A stretch of 64,000 bases of DNA from Halolactibacillus miurensis (GCF_900116255.1 NZ_FPAI01000007.1:62001-126000), one strand, 5' to 3'. Positions 14,243-23,785 are shown, counted from the first letter of the stretch. Notes: generated by a model not told the origin, from the letters alone. Made by a program: numbers and translations.

Positions 14243-14574
14243 ATGCCTAAAATACGGCATGACTCAATATCAGATAATGGTACTGTCACCTGTTTTCTTA
14301 ATGAATCGAATAGGAGTGATTTTTCGTCTAATGACACTGGTACCCCTATCATCTCCTCACCATTAAATAGCTTTAACTTGACTTCATGTTTTAAGTTTAA
14401 ACGCGTCGGTTTTACTAAGGTTGCTAATTCTTGTATCACACGTTCATTTTCTAATTCAACATGATCTTTCAGTGGCCGTAAGGCTACTTCTTCCACTACC
14501 GATTCTTGATGCGACGCTTTTATATATTGATCCAATGTCTCTAATTGGTTTAATGATACCCGTTTTTTTTTCAT
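14236..14574 (-). CDS. CotO-like spore coat protein (by position)
   Basis: 112 aa from ATG 14572-14574, with GGAGGGGAAAGG upstream. The first half is helical and charged; the second half (KLFNGEEMIGVPVSLDEKSLLF ... VPLSDIESCRIL, shown in parts) is beta-rich and resembles the C-terminal part of CotO. It lies between fabI and cotZ exactly where B. subtilis has cotO, but is about half the length of that protein (227 aa). I assign CotO-like on synteny and a weak resemblance; the identity needs a profile search. Confidence 0.5.
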   Translation of the reverse strand: MKKKRVSLNQLETLDQYIKASHQESVVEEVALRPLKDHVELENERVIQELATLVKPTRLNLKHEVKLKLFNGEEMIGVPVSLDEKSLLFDSLRKQVTVPLSDIESCRILGIK

Positions 14575-14656
14575 TACCTTTCCCCTCCTCACCATCAGTC
14601 TATGCAGACTGTAAAGTGGAGATGCGGTTATTTAAAGGATTTTGTTTGATCAAACG

Positions 14657-14687
14657 CAAAAAGCCTAACCCAAACCGGTTAAGCTTT
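14657..14687 (-). terminator. Terminator after fabI
   Basis: A 10-bp AAGC..TAACC stem with a wobble pair and a T-run on the - strand, 34 bases past the fabI stop. Confidence 0.78.
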
Positions 14688-14720
14688 CTGTCTATCATTA
14701 TTAAAAATAGGAAATACTTA

Positions 14721-15500
14721 TTAAACTAAACCTAAAATGCTGTAGCCAGAATCAACATGAATAATTTCACCTGTCACACCACTAGATAAATCACTGAGTA
14801 AATAATAAGCATTTGATCCAACTTCCTCTTGAGTGACTGTCCGTCTAAGTGGCGCTTTTTCTTCAATATCTTTTAAGATTGTATTAAAGTCGCCAACACC
14901 TTTTGCTGATAAGGTACGAATAGGTCCAGCTGAAATGGCGTTAATACGAATATTTTGTTTACCTAAATCATTAGCTAAATACTTCATTGATGCATCTAGG
15001 CTCGCTTTAGCTACACCCATAATGTTATAGTTTTGAACGACACGCTCTCCACCAAGGTACGTCAGTGTCACAATACTACCGCCTTCTGTCATTAATGGCT
15101 CCGCTGCACGTGATACCGCAACCAATGAGTAGGCACTAATATTATGTGCCGTTAAAAATCCTTCTCGACTTGTTTGTTTAAATTCACCTTTTAAATCGTC
15201 TTTATCCGCAAAAGCGATACAATGCGCTAAACCATGGATAACCCCAACATCTGTTTTGATGTTCTCAAATGCTTGATCAATTGACTGATCGTCACTGACA
15301 TCACATTCATAGAAATGTTGAACGTCCTGATTTAACGTTGCTGCTAGCTCGCGTACGGATTTTTCAAAGCGTGGACTTAAGTAGGTAAAGATAAGATTAG
15401 CCCCTGCCTCGTCAAGTGCCTTCGCAATTCCCCAAGCTAATGAGCGTTTATTTGCTACACCCATGATGACATAGGTGCGTCCTTCTAAAGAAAAATTCAT
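14721..15500 (-). CDS. fabI: Enoyl-ACP reductase (NADH type)
   Basis: 259 aa, the usual FabI length. The N-terminus has the short-chain dehydrogenase nucleotide loop in the FabI form (YVIMGVANKRSLAWGIA). The catalytic pair is Y158-x6-K165 in YNIMGVAK, and the substrate loop and SAGPIRTLSAKG motif follow. FabI carries out the last reduction of each fatty acid elongation cycle. The start has GGAGG eight bases upstream. A FapR box lies 31 bases upstream of the start codon, so malonyl-CoA-controlled repression is expected. Confidence 0.97.
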   Translation of the reverse strand: MNFSLEGRTYVIMGVANKRSLAWGIAKALDEAGANLIFTYLSPRFEKSVRELAATLNQDVQHFYECDVSDDQSIDQAFENIKTDVGVIHGLAHCIAFADKDDLKGEFKQTSREGFLTAHNISAYSLVAVSRAAEPLMTEGGSIVTLTYLGGERVVQNYNIMGVAKASLDASMKYLANDLGKQNIRINAISAGPIRTLSAKGVGDFNTILKDIEEKAPLRRTVTQEEVGSNAYYLLSDLSSGVTGEIIHVDSGYSILGLV

Positions 15501-15530
15501 ATAAATAACCTCCGGTTTTATTACGTGTTA

Positions 15531-15547
15531 TTAGTACCTAGTACTAT
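15531..15547. promoter_or_regulatory. FapR operator upstream of fabI
   Basis: TTAGTACCTAGTACTAT matches the FapR consensus TTAGTACCTRRTACTAA in 16 of 17 positions. FapR represses fatty acid genes until malonyl-CoA rises. Confidence 0.88.
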
Positions 15548-15584
15548 ATTAACGAATTCCCCGTCATTTGGCAATCTTTTTTTC

Positions 15585-15610
15585 TAAAAAAATAGAGGCA
15601 TCCGCCTCTA
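15585..15610 (-). terminator. Terminator after mgtE
   Basis: TAGAGGC/GCCTCTA stem, 4-base loop and a run of T on the - strand, 42 bases past the mgtE stop. Confidence 0.82.
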
Positions 15611-15651
15611 TTCTGAACATGGCTTATATGTTTACTTTGCTAAATCGTTGG

Positions 15652-17013
15652 CTAAATTAAAAATTGCATAAACATGGTCGCTAAACCGAAATATATCACG
15701 ACTGAAATGATATCGTTAATCGTCGTAATAAATGGCCCTGAAGCGACAGCAGGATCGACTTTAAAGTAGTGCATCAATAGCGGGACAAGCGCACCTGAGA
15801 CAGTCGCCACTAGTAGCGTCGTCATAATCGATAAACCAACAACGAACCCTAAAAAGAGTGTCCCTTGCCAGATATAGATAATCCCCCAAATTGACAAGCC
15901 GCAAGTGACACCTATAATCACACCCGTCGTTAACTCACGCATAACGATTTTAGATAGGCCCTGCTTTTGAAACTCACCTGTGGCTATACCACGTACGGCA
16001 ACGGCAAGTGCTTGAGTCCCTGTATTCCCTGCCATACCGGCAATCAACGGTAAGAAAATCGCCAGAAGCGCCACTTGATCTAACGTCGCTTCGAAACGGC
16101 CAATAATACTGGCTGTAAACAATCCTAAAAACATGAGAATAATCAACCAAGGTAACCGATTCTTCGCGGCTTGAATCGAAGTTAATTCTGCGGCATCAAC
16201 GTCAACACCGGCAAGTTTTGAGTAATCATCATTGGCTTCTTCTTCCATAACGTCCATAATATCATCGACGGTAATAATACCGAGTAAATGATGTTGAAAA
16301 TCAACAACTGGTAGCGCTAAGAAATCATAGTCACGCATCATTTGTGCAATTTGTTCTTGGTCATCCCCAACAGAAACCGATACAATTCGGTCACTCATCA
16401 AATCTTCAATAATTTCGGCGCCATCGGCAATAATGAGATCACGCAATGAAATAACCCCTACTAGTTTGCGGTCTTGGTCAACGACATAAATATAATAAAT
16501 CGTCTCAGCATCAGGTGCCTCTTGGCGTAAATGACGCATGGCTTGTTTAACATTCATCTCCGTCGTTACTACGACGAATTCTGTTGTCATAATACTACCA
16601 GCGGTTTTCTCTTCATAGTGCAACAAATCTTTAATCTCATCCGCTGCTTCTTCTTCCATAATAGTTAAGTAACTAGCGACTTTATCTTTGTCTAAGTCAT
16701 TTAATATATCGACCGCATCATCCGTTGCCACTTCAGCTAAAACTTCAGCCGCATACGTCGGGTTCATTTCGGTAATCACATCTCCAACGCGGTCTTTGTC
16801 GATATGTTCAATGACATCGGCCATTTCCTCTGGTGATAAGTAGCTATAAACCAAATGCCGCTCAGTTTCATTTAACTCCTCAAATAATTCAGATTGATCA
16901 TACGGGTGCATGTCCAAAAACTCATCGCGAAAGCGATGAATGTCTTCTATGGCTAGCGCCTCTTCAATCTCTGTATATAATGGTTCTTTTTCATCTTGAT
17001 CTAATTTTTCCAC
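15652..17013 (-). CDS. mgtE: Magnesium transporter MgtE
   Basis: 453 aa. The N-terminal superhelical domain (about 1-130) is followed by two CBS domains (130-255; IMTTEFVVV and LMSDRIVSVSV) and five membrane segments with the selectivity motif GNTGTQALAVAVRG in the pore region. The cytosolic domains sense Mg2+ and close the channel when Mg2+ is high. It starts with GTG behind GGAGGG. No M-box riboswitch is visible in the leader, unlike mgtE of B. subtilis. Confidence 0.96.
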   Translation of the reverse strand: MEKLDQDEKEPLYTEIEEALAIEDIHRFRDEFLDMHPYDQSELFEELNETERHLVYSYLSPEEMADVIEHIDKDRVGDVITEMNPTYAAEVLAEVATDDAVDILNDLDKDKVASYLTIMEEEAADEIKDLLHYEEKTAGSIMTTEFVVVTTEMNVKQAMRHLRQEAPDAETIYYIYVVDQDRKLVGVISLRDLIIADGAEIIEDLMSDRIVSVSVGDDQEQIAQMMRDYDFLALPVVDFQHHLLGIITVDDIMDVMEEEANDDYSKLAGVDVDAAELTSIQAAKNRLPWLIILMFLGLFTASIIGRFEATLDQVALLAIFLPLIAGMAGNTGTQALAVAVRGIATGEFQKQGLSKIVMRELTTGVIIGVTCGLSIWGIIYIWQGTLFLGFVVGLSIMTTLLVATVSGALVPLLMHYFKVDPAVASGPFITTINDIISVVIYFGLATMFMQFLI

Positions 17014-17074
17014 AAGAATGCCCTCCTTACCCGTATTTCTTTATCTTTTCTAACACTTCATTTTAGCATAACTT

Positions 17075-17116
17075 CTAGGTTGAAAAAAAGAAAAGAAAAC
17101 ACTTTAACATGTTTTC
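17075..17116 (-). promoter_or_regulatory. Hairpin with T-run and 11-codon ORF in the mgtE leader
   Basis: On the - strand a 7-bp GAAAACA/TGTTTTC hairpin (17095-17116) is followed by a T-rich stretch. An ATG at 17108-17110 with GAGGG five bases upstream opens an 11-residue, Phe-rich peptide that ends at 17075 and runs through the T-rich stretch. The shape recalls an attenuator with a leader peptide. The stem has little GC, so it could also be chance. Confidence 0.3.
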
Positions 17117-17185
17117 CCTCTTTTTCCTACCTATAAACATCAGAGACTATTTTAATCACACTGAGGCTATCTCTACTAAGACGAC

Positions 17186-17224
17186 AAAAGGTATACATAC
17201 ATAGTTGTTCATGTATACGTACCT
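17186..17224 (-). terminator. Terminator after the DUF2177 gene
   Basis: GTATACAT/ATGTATAC 8-bp stem flanked by further pairing (AGG/CCT), then TTTTG on the - strand. Ends the DUF2177 transcript before the mgtE leader. Confidence 0.6.
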
Positions 17225-17243
17225 TTCTAATCGATTAGTAAGA

Positions 17244-17639
17244 TTATAAATATTGTGCTAACAAGAAACTGATACTTGAGACCAAACCACCTAAAGACGT
17301 CCCCCAAATTAAATCAATAATCGTAATTTTGATTGGCCATCCTTCAAGTGTCGCAAGATTTGTTAAATCGTATGTCGAGTAGGTGATAAACCCAAACAAC
17401 ATCCCGCGTAGTAACGCCTCGACAAAGCTACCTGAATCAAGCGCTGGATTAATGACAAAATAGACTAAACCAAAAATGAAAATGAGATAAAACACAATCG
17501 CCGCTACCCAGTTGGGCTTTTTACTCATAATAAATCCGATATGCTCTTGATACAAATTTTTTGCAATGAAGCCTAACCATATCAAATCAATCACAATAAA
17601 GACTGCAAACGTAATAAGATATATAATGAAAAAACGCAT
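17244..17639 (-). CDS. DUF2177 family membrane protein
   Basis: 131 aa with four membrane segments. The pattern DLIWLGFIAKNLY, VNPAL, TYSTYDLTNLATLEGWP and the terminal IDLIWG match the DUF2177 family. No function is established for the family. A good AAGGAGAG ribosome site precedes the ATG. It stands alone between the DAK2-DegV gene and mgtE. Confidence 0.86.
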   Translation of the reverse strand: MRFFIIYLITFAVFIVIDLIWLGFIAKNLYQEHIGFIMSKKPNWVAAIVFYLIFIFGLVYFVINPALDSGSFVEALLRGMLFGFITYSTYDLTNLATLEGWPIKITIIDLIWGTSLGGLVSSISFLLAQYL

Positions 17640-17713
17640 CGAATCTCTCCTTTTTTATAAGTGATTGGTGTTGCTGATACTTATGGTTTGTCTGTTGGTT
17701 CTCTTTTCTTTAT

Positions 17714-19495
17714 TTATTCGTCTTTCGTAATATAACTAACAGCAACGGCGCCTTTACCTGCGCCCATCGCGATAATGCCTGAACTCTTTGTCATATAGAC
17801 AGGTGGTCTATTTAACGTCTGAGTTAATGCTTCGGAAAAAGCTTCTCCAAGTGACCGATCATCGACATAGGTGACGGCATAATGTTGAATCCCTTTTGTC
17901 TCATCTAGATTTTTTACTTGTTTTAAAATTTTCTTTAAAGCTTTATCAGGATGGAAAGCAATTTTAAATATGCCACCATCCCCCCTATCATCTAGGGTGA
18001 TAATCGGACGTAATCCGACTTTTTTCGCCAAAGAGCCAGCCCTCACACTTAAACGACCTGAAGCAATCATATTGTCGAGCGTATTGATTTTGACTAAAAT
18101 TTTAGACCGTTTAATCGATTGCTTTGTCGCTGCGATTAATTGTTCAACCGGTGTTTTTTCTTTTAATCGTTGAACCGCTTCCCACACTAGCAAACCTTCT
18201 GCGACAGAGTTTTGTTTCGTATCAATCACATGAATACGTGATTGTTCATGAGTAAAGTTAGTCGCTGCTTTCTTAAACACATTGTATGTCCCACTTAAGG
18301 CACTTGCGACCGTAAAGACGATGATATTATCATAGTATGAGAGTAAATAGCGATACGTATTCTCAATACTTTTAATTGTCGGTTGAGACGACGTTGGATG
18401 GGTCTTTTTTTCTTTAGCAAGTTCAAACAGTCGTTCATTTGAAACGGTTAACTTATCTAAATACGATTCATCTCCAACAAGAATGGATAAGTGAACCACA
18501 TGAACTTGCTCATCATCAATAATCTCTTGTGGTAAATCTGCGATGGAGTCTGTCACAATCACGGTTTGGTACTTTCTGTGATGGATCCGGTTATATTGAC
18601 CGACCATATCATCTACTTTCTGTTCTAGTATTTTACCGTAATGACTTAACCGTTTAAACATCTCACTCGGTTCATTCGTATGAACATGCACACGCACCTT
18701 TTGTTTGCCGTTGACTTGGACAATGGAATCACCTAAGTCATGCAGAACCTTTTTTAAATCTGGTAAATCTGTTGTTTTTTCAATAAGGGCTTCGGTACAA
18801 TACCGGTAATGTAGGGCTGCTTCTTCGTGTTCATGTTCGATTGCTGGTAAGACTTCTTCACTTGTCAGTGCATCATCAATGATCATTTTACCTTTTAAGC
18901 CATCTAAAAATCCTTTTACAAAATAAGCAAACCCTTTAGCGCCTGAATCAACAACGGATGATTGCTTGAGAATTTTTAGTTGATCCGTCGTATGATCGAC
19001 CGCAATATCCACTTGGGCTAATGCATTTTCAATCAAGACATCAAAGGCACTGATCTGTTGATTGGCCTGGTTAAGAGCTTCATGGAACGCCTTCATAATC
19101 GTTAGCATCGTCCCTTCAACCGGTTCTTCAATCGCCTGATAGGCAAAGTCCATTCCTGCCTTACTTGCTGCAATAAAAGCTTCTTTTGTGATATCCGTAT
19201 CATTTTTCATCGCTTCGCTTAGCCCTTGGAAATATTGGGCGAAAATCAAACCTGAGTTCCCTCTTGCGCCAATAATAGCTGAATCAGCAATGGATTCTAA
19301 CGTTGATTTCGCATCTTCTTTTAATTCAGCATGAAAGACAATACTTTGCATCGTGGAAAAAAGATTACTGCCAGTATCACCATCTGCGACCGGAAAGACA
19401 TTTATTTTATTTAGAAACATCCGGTTATGCATGACTTCTTTTGCCCCGTTAAGTAAACTCTGGTAAAGTGTTTCGTGTGTAATAGTATCCATCAT
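17714..19495 (-). CDS. DAK2-DegV fusion, probable one-chain fatty acid kinase (FakA-FakB)
   Basis: 593 aa. Residues 1-200 are a DAK2 nucleotide-binding domain (INVFPVADGDTGSNL; ARGNSGLIFAQYF). Residues about 220-300 look like the FakA middle domain (VHVHTNEPSEMF). From about 305 to the end a complete DegV domain follows (IVTDSIADLP; SALSGTYN; MIASGRLSVRAG), the fold that holds the fatty acid in FakB. In most Firmicutes these are separate proteins, with FakA phosphorylating the FakB-bound fatty acid. Two adjacent ATG codons are possible starts (19493-19495 or 19490-19492). The activity is inferred from domains. Confidence 0.85.
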   Translation of the reverse strand: MMDTITHETLYQSLLNGAKEVMHNRMFLNKINVFPVADGDTGSNLFSTMQSIVFHAELKEDAKSTLESIADSAIIGARGNSGLIFAQYFQGLSEAMKNDTDITKEAFIAASKAGMDFAYQAIEEPVEGTMLTIMKAFHEALNQANQQISAFDVLIENALAQVDIAVDHTTDQLKILKQSSVVDSGAKGFAYFVKGFLDGLKGKMIIDDALTSEEVLPAIEHEHEEAALHYRYCTEALIEKTTDLPDLKKVLHDLGDSIVQVNGKQKVRVHVHTNEPSEMFKRLSHYGKILEQKVDDMVGQYNRIHHRKYQTVIVTDSIADLPQEIIDDEQVHVVHLSILVGDESYLDKLTVSNERLFELAKEKKTHPTSSQPTIKSIENTYRYLLSYYDNIIVFTVASALSGTYNVFKKAATNFTHEQSRIHVIDTKQNSVAEGLLVWEAVQRLKEKTPVEQLIAATKQSIKRSKILVKINTLDNMIASGRLSVRAGSLAKKVGLRPIITLDDRGDGGIFKIAFHPDKALKKILKQVKNLDETKGIQHYAVTYVDDRSLGEAFSEALTQTLNRPPVYMTKSSGIIAMGAGKGAVAVSYITKDE

Positions 19496-19707
19496 CGTCC
19501 CCCTGTTAACTCTTGACGTAAAAATATTAACAAGACTGTTTAATTTTTGTAAAAACTATCTTGTTAATTCATCTAGGTTATTCCCGTTTTTATTTATTGT
19601 TAAACTACATGTTCGATCGCTCCTCGTGAATAACTCACGATAAATATGGTAAAATACTAAAGGATCGTTAGTCAAGTGATACTTAGAAAAGAAAGTGAGG
19701 CGATGAT

Positions 19708-20460
19708 ATGGCACTGGATGTCATTGGGGATGTTCACGGATGTTACGATGAGTTAGTTGAATTGATTGATCAACTCGGTTACAAAGAAATCAATGGCCGA
19801 TTCACTCATAAAGACCAACGACGCTTAGCCTTTGTTGGTGACTTAACTGACAGAGGTCCCGCTTCATTAAAGGTGATTACCCTTGTGTATCAACTGGTCA
19901 TCGATGATCAGATAGCGGTGTATGTCCCAGGCAATCATTGTAATAAGTTATACCGTTATTTCCTCGGCAATAACGTTGAGATTAAACATGGATTAGAAAC
20001 GACCGTTGAGGAATACAACCAACTGAATAAACAGGAACAGGCCACGATTAAACAAAAATTCATGACCATTTATGACCAAGCCCCCCTCTACTACTATGAC
20101 AAACACTTAAACGTGGTCGTTAGTCATGCGGGGATTCTTGATCATATGATTGGTGAGACAAATAAACATGTGAAAGCCTTTGTATTATATGGTCCTAAAC
20201 CGAAAGAGCACCATCCTGACGGCCGTCCTATTAGAGTGGATTGGACACCGTATCATAGTGGTAAGACCCTCGTTATTTATGGCCACACACCTGTTATCAA
20301 ACCGTATATAACTAACAATACTGTTAACATTGATCTTGGTTGTATTTTCGGGAATAAATTAATGGCTATACGTATACCAGAACAAACAATGGTGTCTGTT
20401 CCATCACGTCAACCATTTCAACCGGACCGCTTCACCGATTTTAATGACCCATCACAATAA
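19708..20460 (+). CDS. prpE: Bis(5'-nucleosyl)-tetraphosphatase PrpE
   Basis: 250 aa of the calcineurin-type phosphoesterase fold. Metal ligands are in GDVHG (7-11), VGDLTDRG (43-50) and GNH (75-77), with later HAG and YGHTP motifs. PrpE splits diadenosine tetraphosphate symmetrically; in B. subtilis it also affects spore germination. It diverges from the DAK2-DegV gene and lies next to the rluD-nadK-relQ group, as in B. subtilis. A TG-N-TAAAAT box lies upstream. Confidence 0.92.
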   Translation: MALDVIGDVHGCYDELVELIDQLGYKEINGRFTHKDQRRLAFVGDLTDRGPASLKVITLVYQLVIDDQIAVYVPGNHCNKLYRYFLGNNVEIKHGLETTVEEYNQLNKQEQATIKQKFMTIYDQAPLYYYDKHLNVVVSHAGILDHMIGETNKHVKAFVLYGPKPKEHHPDGRPIRVDWTPYHSGKTLVIYGHTPVIKPYITNNTVNIDLGCIFGNKLMAIRIPEQTMVSVPSRQPFQPDRFTDFNDPSQ

Positions 20461-20517
20461 GCTATAAGTACTACCAACAATCACTGATGAAAATAACGAG
20501 CGACATCTACTCAAAAG

Positions 20518-20560
20518 TAAAACGACCACTTAATCAAAAGCTTGATTGAGCGGTCGTTTA
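20518..20560. terminator. Bidirectional terminator between prpE and rluD-type gene
   Basis: A long AACGACC..CT..AATCAA stem with its complement, T-rich on both sides. It lies between convergent genes. Confidence 0.8.
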
Positions 20561-20615
20561 ATTATCGTTAATTAAAGATTCCTATACAATGAGTACTTCT
20601 TTAATCACTTATACG

Positions 20616-21512
20616 TCAGTCAATAAGAGGTGCCGCCGCTAACGTTGACACATCTACTTTAATCCCTGGTAAGTCATCAGGCCACGGCGCGGTAAATGAT
20701 AACGCTTCATTTGTATAAGGATGTGTAAAAGCTAGGTGGTAACAATGCAGCGCTTGTCTGTTGGCATATTGTTTCGTTCCTCCATACAATGTGTCACCAA
20801 TGAGCGGATGATGTACATGACTAAAATGCACCCGGATTTGGTGGGTTCGTCCCGTTTTTAATTCAATATTTAATAAGCTCATGTTGTCTTTTTCTTCAAC
20901 GACGCGGTAATCCGTTTCTGCATATTTCCCGAAATCATCCACACAGCGTTCAATAATAGAACCGTTTTTTCGGCCAATCGGTAATGTAAGGATCCCAGAC
21001 TTATCTCTAAATATTCCCTCAACTAAAGCTAAATAGCGCCTTTTTACTTTCATTTCTCGGAAATAACCATGGGCGAGTTGATGTTTGGCTACGAGTACTA
21101 ACCCTGAGGTATCCTGGTCAAGTCTCGTTACGATATGGACCGTGTAAGGCAACTGACTTTGATCGTAATAATGAATTAAACCGTGCGCTAGTGAAGGCGT
21201 ATTGTTACCGATCGTTGGCACAACAGGCAAATGTGCTGGTTTATTAATCACGAGAATAAAGTCGTCCTCATACACAAGATCAAGCGGTAATTCCACCGGA
21301 TATAAACTAGCAGACCGCTCTTCTTTTGGCAACAGACAATCAATCACATCCCCTTTTTTAACGGGCGTTCTGACATTAGACACCTCATTATTAACATAAA
21401 TAGCGCCACCATGAAACTTGATCTTTTTTAATGTTTGACGTGATAGATGGACTTCCGATAATAAATAGTCACGGACATTTAACCCCTCTTTTTCTACAAT
21501 AAATCGAATCAT
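20616..21512 (-). CDS. RluD-family 23S rRNA-type pseudouridine synthase (YjbO)
   Basis: 298 aa if started at ATG 21510-21512, eight bases after the NAD kinase stop; the frame extends 25 codons further into the kinase gene but no ribosome site supports that. An S4-like RNA-binding region comes first, then the catalytic domain with VTRLDQDTSGL holding the catalytic aspartate, and TGRTHQIRVH later. These enzymes isomerise uridine in structured RNA; the exact target of this branch is not settled. Last gene of the relQ-nadK operon. Confidence 0.93.
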   Translation of the reverse strand: MIRFIVEKEGLNVRDYLLSEVHLSRQTLKKIKFHGGAIYVNNEVSNVRTPVKKGDVIDCLLPKEERSASLYPVELPLDLVYEDDFILVINKPAHLPVVPTIGNNTPSLAHGLIHYYDQSQLPYTVHIVTRLDQDTSGLVLVAKHQLAHGYFREMKVKRRYLALVEGIFRDKSGILTLPIGRKNGSIIERCVDDFGKYAETDYRVVEEKDNMSLLNIELKTGRTHQIRVHFSHVHHPLIGDTLYGGTKQYANRQALHCYHLAFTHPYTNEALSFTAPWPDDLPGIKVDVSTLAAAPLID

Positions 21513-21519
21513 TTTGTCA

Positions 21520-22326
21520 CTACCGTTCATCTGAAATAAAGGAATCATGTACCCGTTTCCAGAACGGGAATGTTCGAAATCGCGCAAATTTTATTTTTTC
21601 TTTGGCTACCGTACATTCAAGTAAGTTTACATGGTCAACGGATTTCGTTAAATGATCAATCGTCATCAAAAAGCTTTGCGCTTCATTGACCGGTTTAAAT
21701 TGCACCACATGGTGACTCGGAAAAATAAGGGGCGAGCCAATCGTCCGGTAAACCCGATTATTAATCGATGACATTTCAGTTAATTGCATCGTTGAAAGCG
21801 ATGGATGAATAATTGCCCCACCGAGCGCCTTATTATAAGCCGTACTGCCTGATGGGGTAGACATGCACAAGCCATCGCCCCTGAAACGCTCAAAAAGTTC
21901 TCCATTGATATTAATATCCATCACGACAGATCCTTCGATTTTTCGCACCGTTGCTTCATTTAAAGCTAAGTACCTTTTGTATTCTTTCGCGTGTTTTTTA
22001 AAAACTTTTACTTCTAGTAGTGGATATTCAACAAGTTCGAATTTCTCTTTTGAAATTTCAATGACTAATTTCTCGATTTCATCTGGTAACCAGTCTGCAT
22101 AAAACCCTAAGTGACCGGTATGAACCCCAATAAAAGCCGTGTCTTCTAATCGGTGAAAGTATTGATGGACCGCATGTAAAAACGTCCCATCCCCACCAAC
22201 GGTGATCACTAAGTCAGGTGTTTCTTCATCCATAATTAAGTCAAAGTCACTTAAGTACTGATCAAGGATGGTCTTGATTGCATTCGATTTATCATCACCT
22301 TTAGATGTTACAACAAATCGTTTCAT
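21520..22326 (-). CDS. nadK: NAD kinase
   Basis: 268 aa with the GGDGT motif at 44-48, the NE/D substrate residues (LALNEATVR) and the glycine-rich [14 protein letters not shown] segment. It makes NADP from NAD and ATP. Start overlaps the relQ stop by 4 bases (ATGA). The relQ-nadK-rluD order is conserved in Bacillaceae. Confidence 0.96.
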   Translation of the reverse strand: MKRFVVTSKGDDKSNAIKTILDQYLSDFDLIMDEETPDLVITVGGDGTFLHAVHQYFHRLEDTAFIGVHTGHLGFYADWLPDEIEKLVIEISKEKFELVEYPLLEVKVFKKHAKEYKRYLALNEATVRKIEGSVVMDININGELFERFRGDGLCMSTPSGSTAYNKALGGAIIHPSLSTMQLTEMSSINNRVYRTIGSPLIFPSHHVVQFKPVNEAQSFLMTIDHLTKSVDHVNLLECTVAKEKIKFARFRTFPFWKRVHDSFISDER

Positions 22327-22976
22327 TCCTTCTCCCCCGCCTTCCTAAATTTCGGTCTAATTTGATTAAAAATCCACTGTGCTTCTTGGACTTCATCTTT
22401 AATCTTTGCCATCTCCTCATCGAGTTGAAAGGCTGCTTCAGCTGCTTTTTTCAAACGTTTTTTTATATCCGCCGGTATTTGTCCTTTATATTTGTAGTTC
22501 AAAGAATGTTCATTAGTGGCCCAAAAGTTCATAGCTAATGTTCTAATTTGTATTTCAGCCGTCACAAACTTTTTTCCGTGAATCGTTTGGACAGGATATT
22601 TAATAATGACATGATATGAGCGGTATCCGCTGTCTTTTTTGTTTTTTATGTAGTCTTTCTCTTCAATAATATGAAAGTCATCGCGTTTTCTTAATAAGTC
22701 AACAATTGTGTAGATATCATCTACAAATTGGCAGACGACTCTGACGCCTGCGATATCTTGTAAGACCTCTTCTATTTGGTCATCGCTTAATTGTTTACGC
22801 CTAGCTTTATCCAACATACTTTGGACAGGCTTTACTCGTCCTGTCACTAGTTCAATCGGTGAGTGTTTTTTCTCGATTTCAAACTGTTTGCGCATCCCTC
22901 TTAATTTTACTTTTAGCTCATCGACCACTTGTGTATAAGGGACAAGTAGTTGATACCAATTCATTTCTTCCGTCAT
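22323..22976 (-). CDS. relQ: Small alarmone synthetase (RelQ/SasB, YjbM)
   Basis: 217 aa from ATG 22974-22976, chosen because AGAGGTG lies eight bases upstream. It is a stand-alone synthetase with no hydrolase or TGS/ACT domains. Motifs: [36 protein letters not shown] and [23 protein letters not shown] (given in part), all close to B. subtilis YjbM. It makes (p)ppGpp from ATP and GDP/GTP, and is known to form tetramers activated by pppGpp. Confidence 0.95.
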   Translation of the reverse strand: MTEEMNWYQLLVPYTQVVDELKVKLRGMRKQFEIEKKHSPIELVTGRVKPVQSMLDKARRKQLSDDQIEEVLQDIAGVRVVCQFVDDIYTIVDLLRKRDDFHIIEEKDYIKNKKDSGYRSYHVIIKYPVQTIHGKKFVTAEIQIRTLAMNFWATNEHSLNYKYKGQIPADIKKRLKKAAEAAFQLDEEMAKIKDEVQEAQWIFNQIRPKFRKAGEKE

Positions 22977-23105
22977 GTCCATCACCTCTTCGTCAATCTA
23001 TGTCTCTAACCTTATTGTACCATATTCCTTTTTTACAAGCTGTAAATCTCGACAGATCACTGTATATTCCTTATACTAAGAGAAAAAGCTAAAGGGACTG
23101 ACACG

Positions 23106-23693
23106 ATGCAAGAATTAGAAATTGAACGCAAAAATTTATTAACGAAAGATGAGTACATTCGGTTAATTAACGGCTTATCACTGACCGATATCACACCTCA
23201 AAAACAAATCAATCATTATTTTGAAACGCCTGACTTTCAATTAAAACAAACGGGATCTGCTTTAAGGATTCGTGAAAAAGGCGATCAGTACGTTTTGACA
23301 CTTAAAGAGCCACACGGAGATGGGTTACTCGAAACACACGCCGTGCTGACAAAAGAAGAAGCTGACCGACTCATTAACGGAACCGGTGAGCTTAAACCAA
23401 CGATTGCGACGCGGCTTCTCGACCTCGGTGTTTCACTTGATGCGCTACAATTCGGCGGAACACTTGAAACTAACCGGATAGAGGTCAGAAAAGATGATGT
23501 CCTCGTCGTGCTTGATGAGAGTCATTATCTTCATCATGTTGATTATGAACTAGAAATTGAAGGGCCTACTCTAGAGTTAACAGAACAACGTCTGCAAGAT
23601 ATATTGACACGTTTCTCTCTTACTAAAAAAGACACGCCAAATAAAATCGCACGATTTTATGCCGTCTTAAATAACAAGGATAGGCTGTCATAA
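23106..23693 (+). CDS. CYTH domain protein (YjbK)
   Basis: 195 aa. It opens with ELEIERK, the E-x-E-x-K motif of the CYTH triphosphate tunnel enzymes, and has further charged strands (ALRIREKGDQYVLTLKEP; ELEIEGP). CYTH enzymes act on triphosphates such as tripolyphosphate or make cyclic nucleotides; B. subtilis YjbK sits beside relQ as here. Activity not predictable from sequence. Divergent from relQ. Confidence 0.9.
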   Translation: MQELEIERKNLLTKDEYIRLINGLSLTDITPQKQINHYFETPDFQLKQTGSALRIREKGDQYVLTLKEPHGDGLLETHAVLTKEEADRLINGTGELKPTIATRLLDLGVSLDALQFGGTLETNRIEVRKDDVLVVLDESHYLHHVDYELEIEGPTLELTEQRLQDILTRFSLTKKDTPNKIARFYAVLNNKDRLS

Positions 23694-23785
23694 TCATATT
23701 AGTTGCCTATTTTTCAATGGGACTGATACAATAAGGATATTAAACACTACTGTTTAATGATATCTTGTAGGAAAGGAGAATCGAT

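Noticed and set aside
17014-17243. M-box riboswitch for mgtE
   Set aside because: The conserved M-box core sequence could not be found on the mgtE strand.
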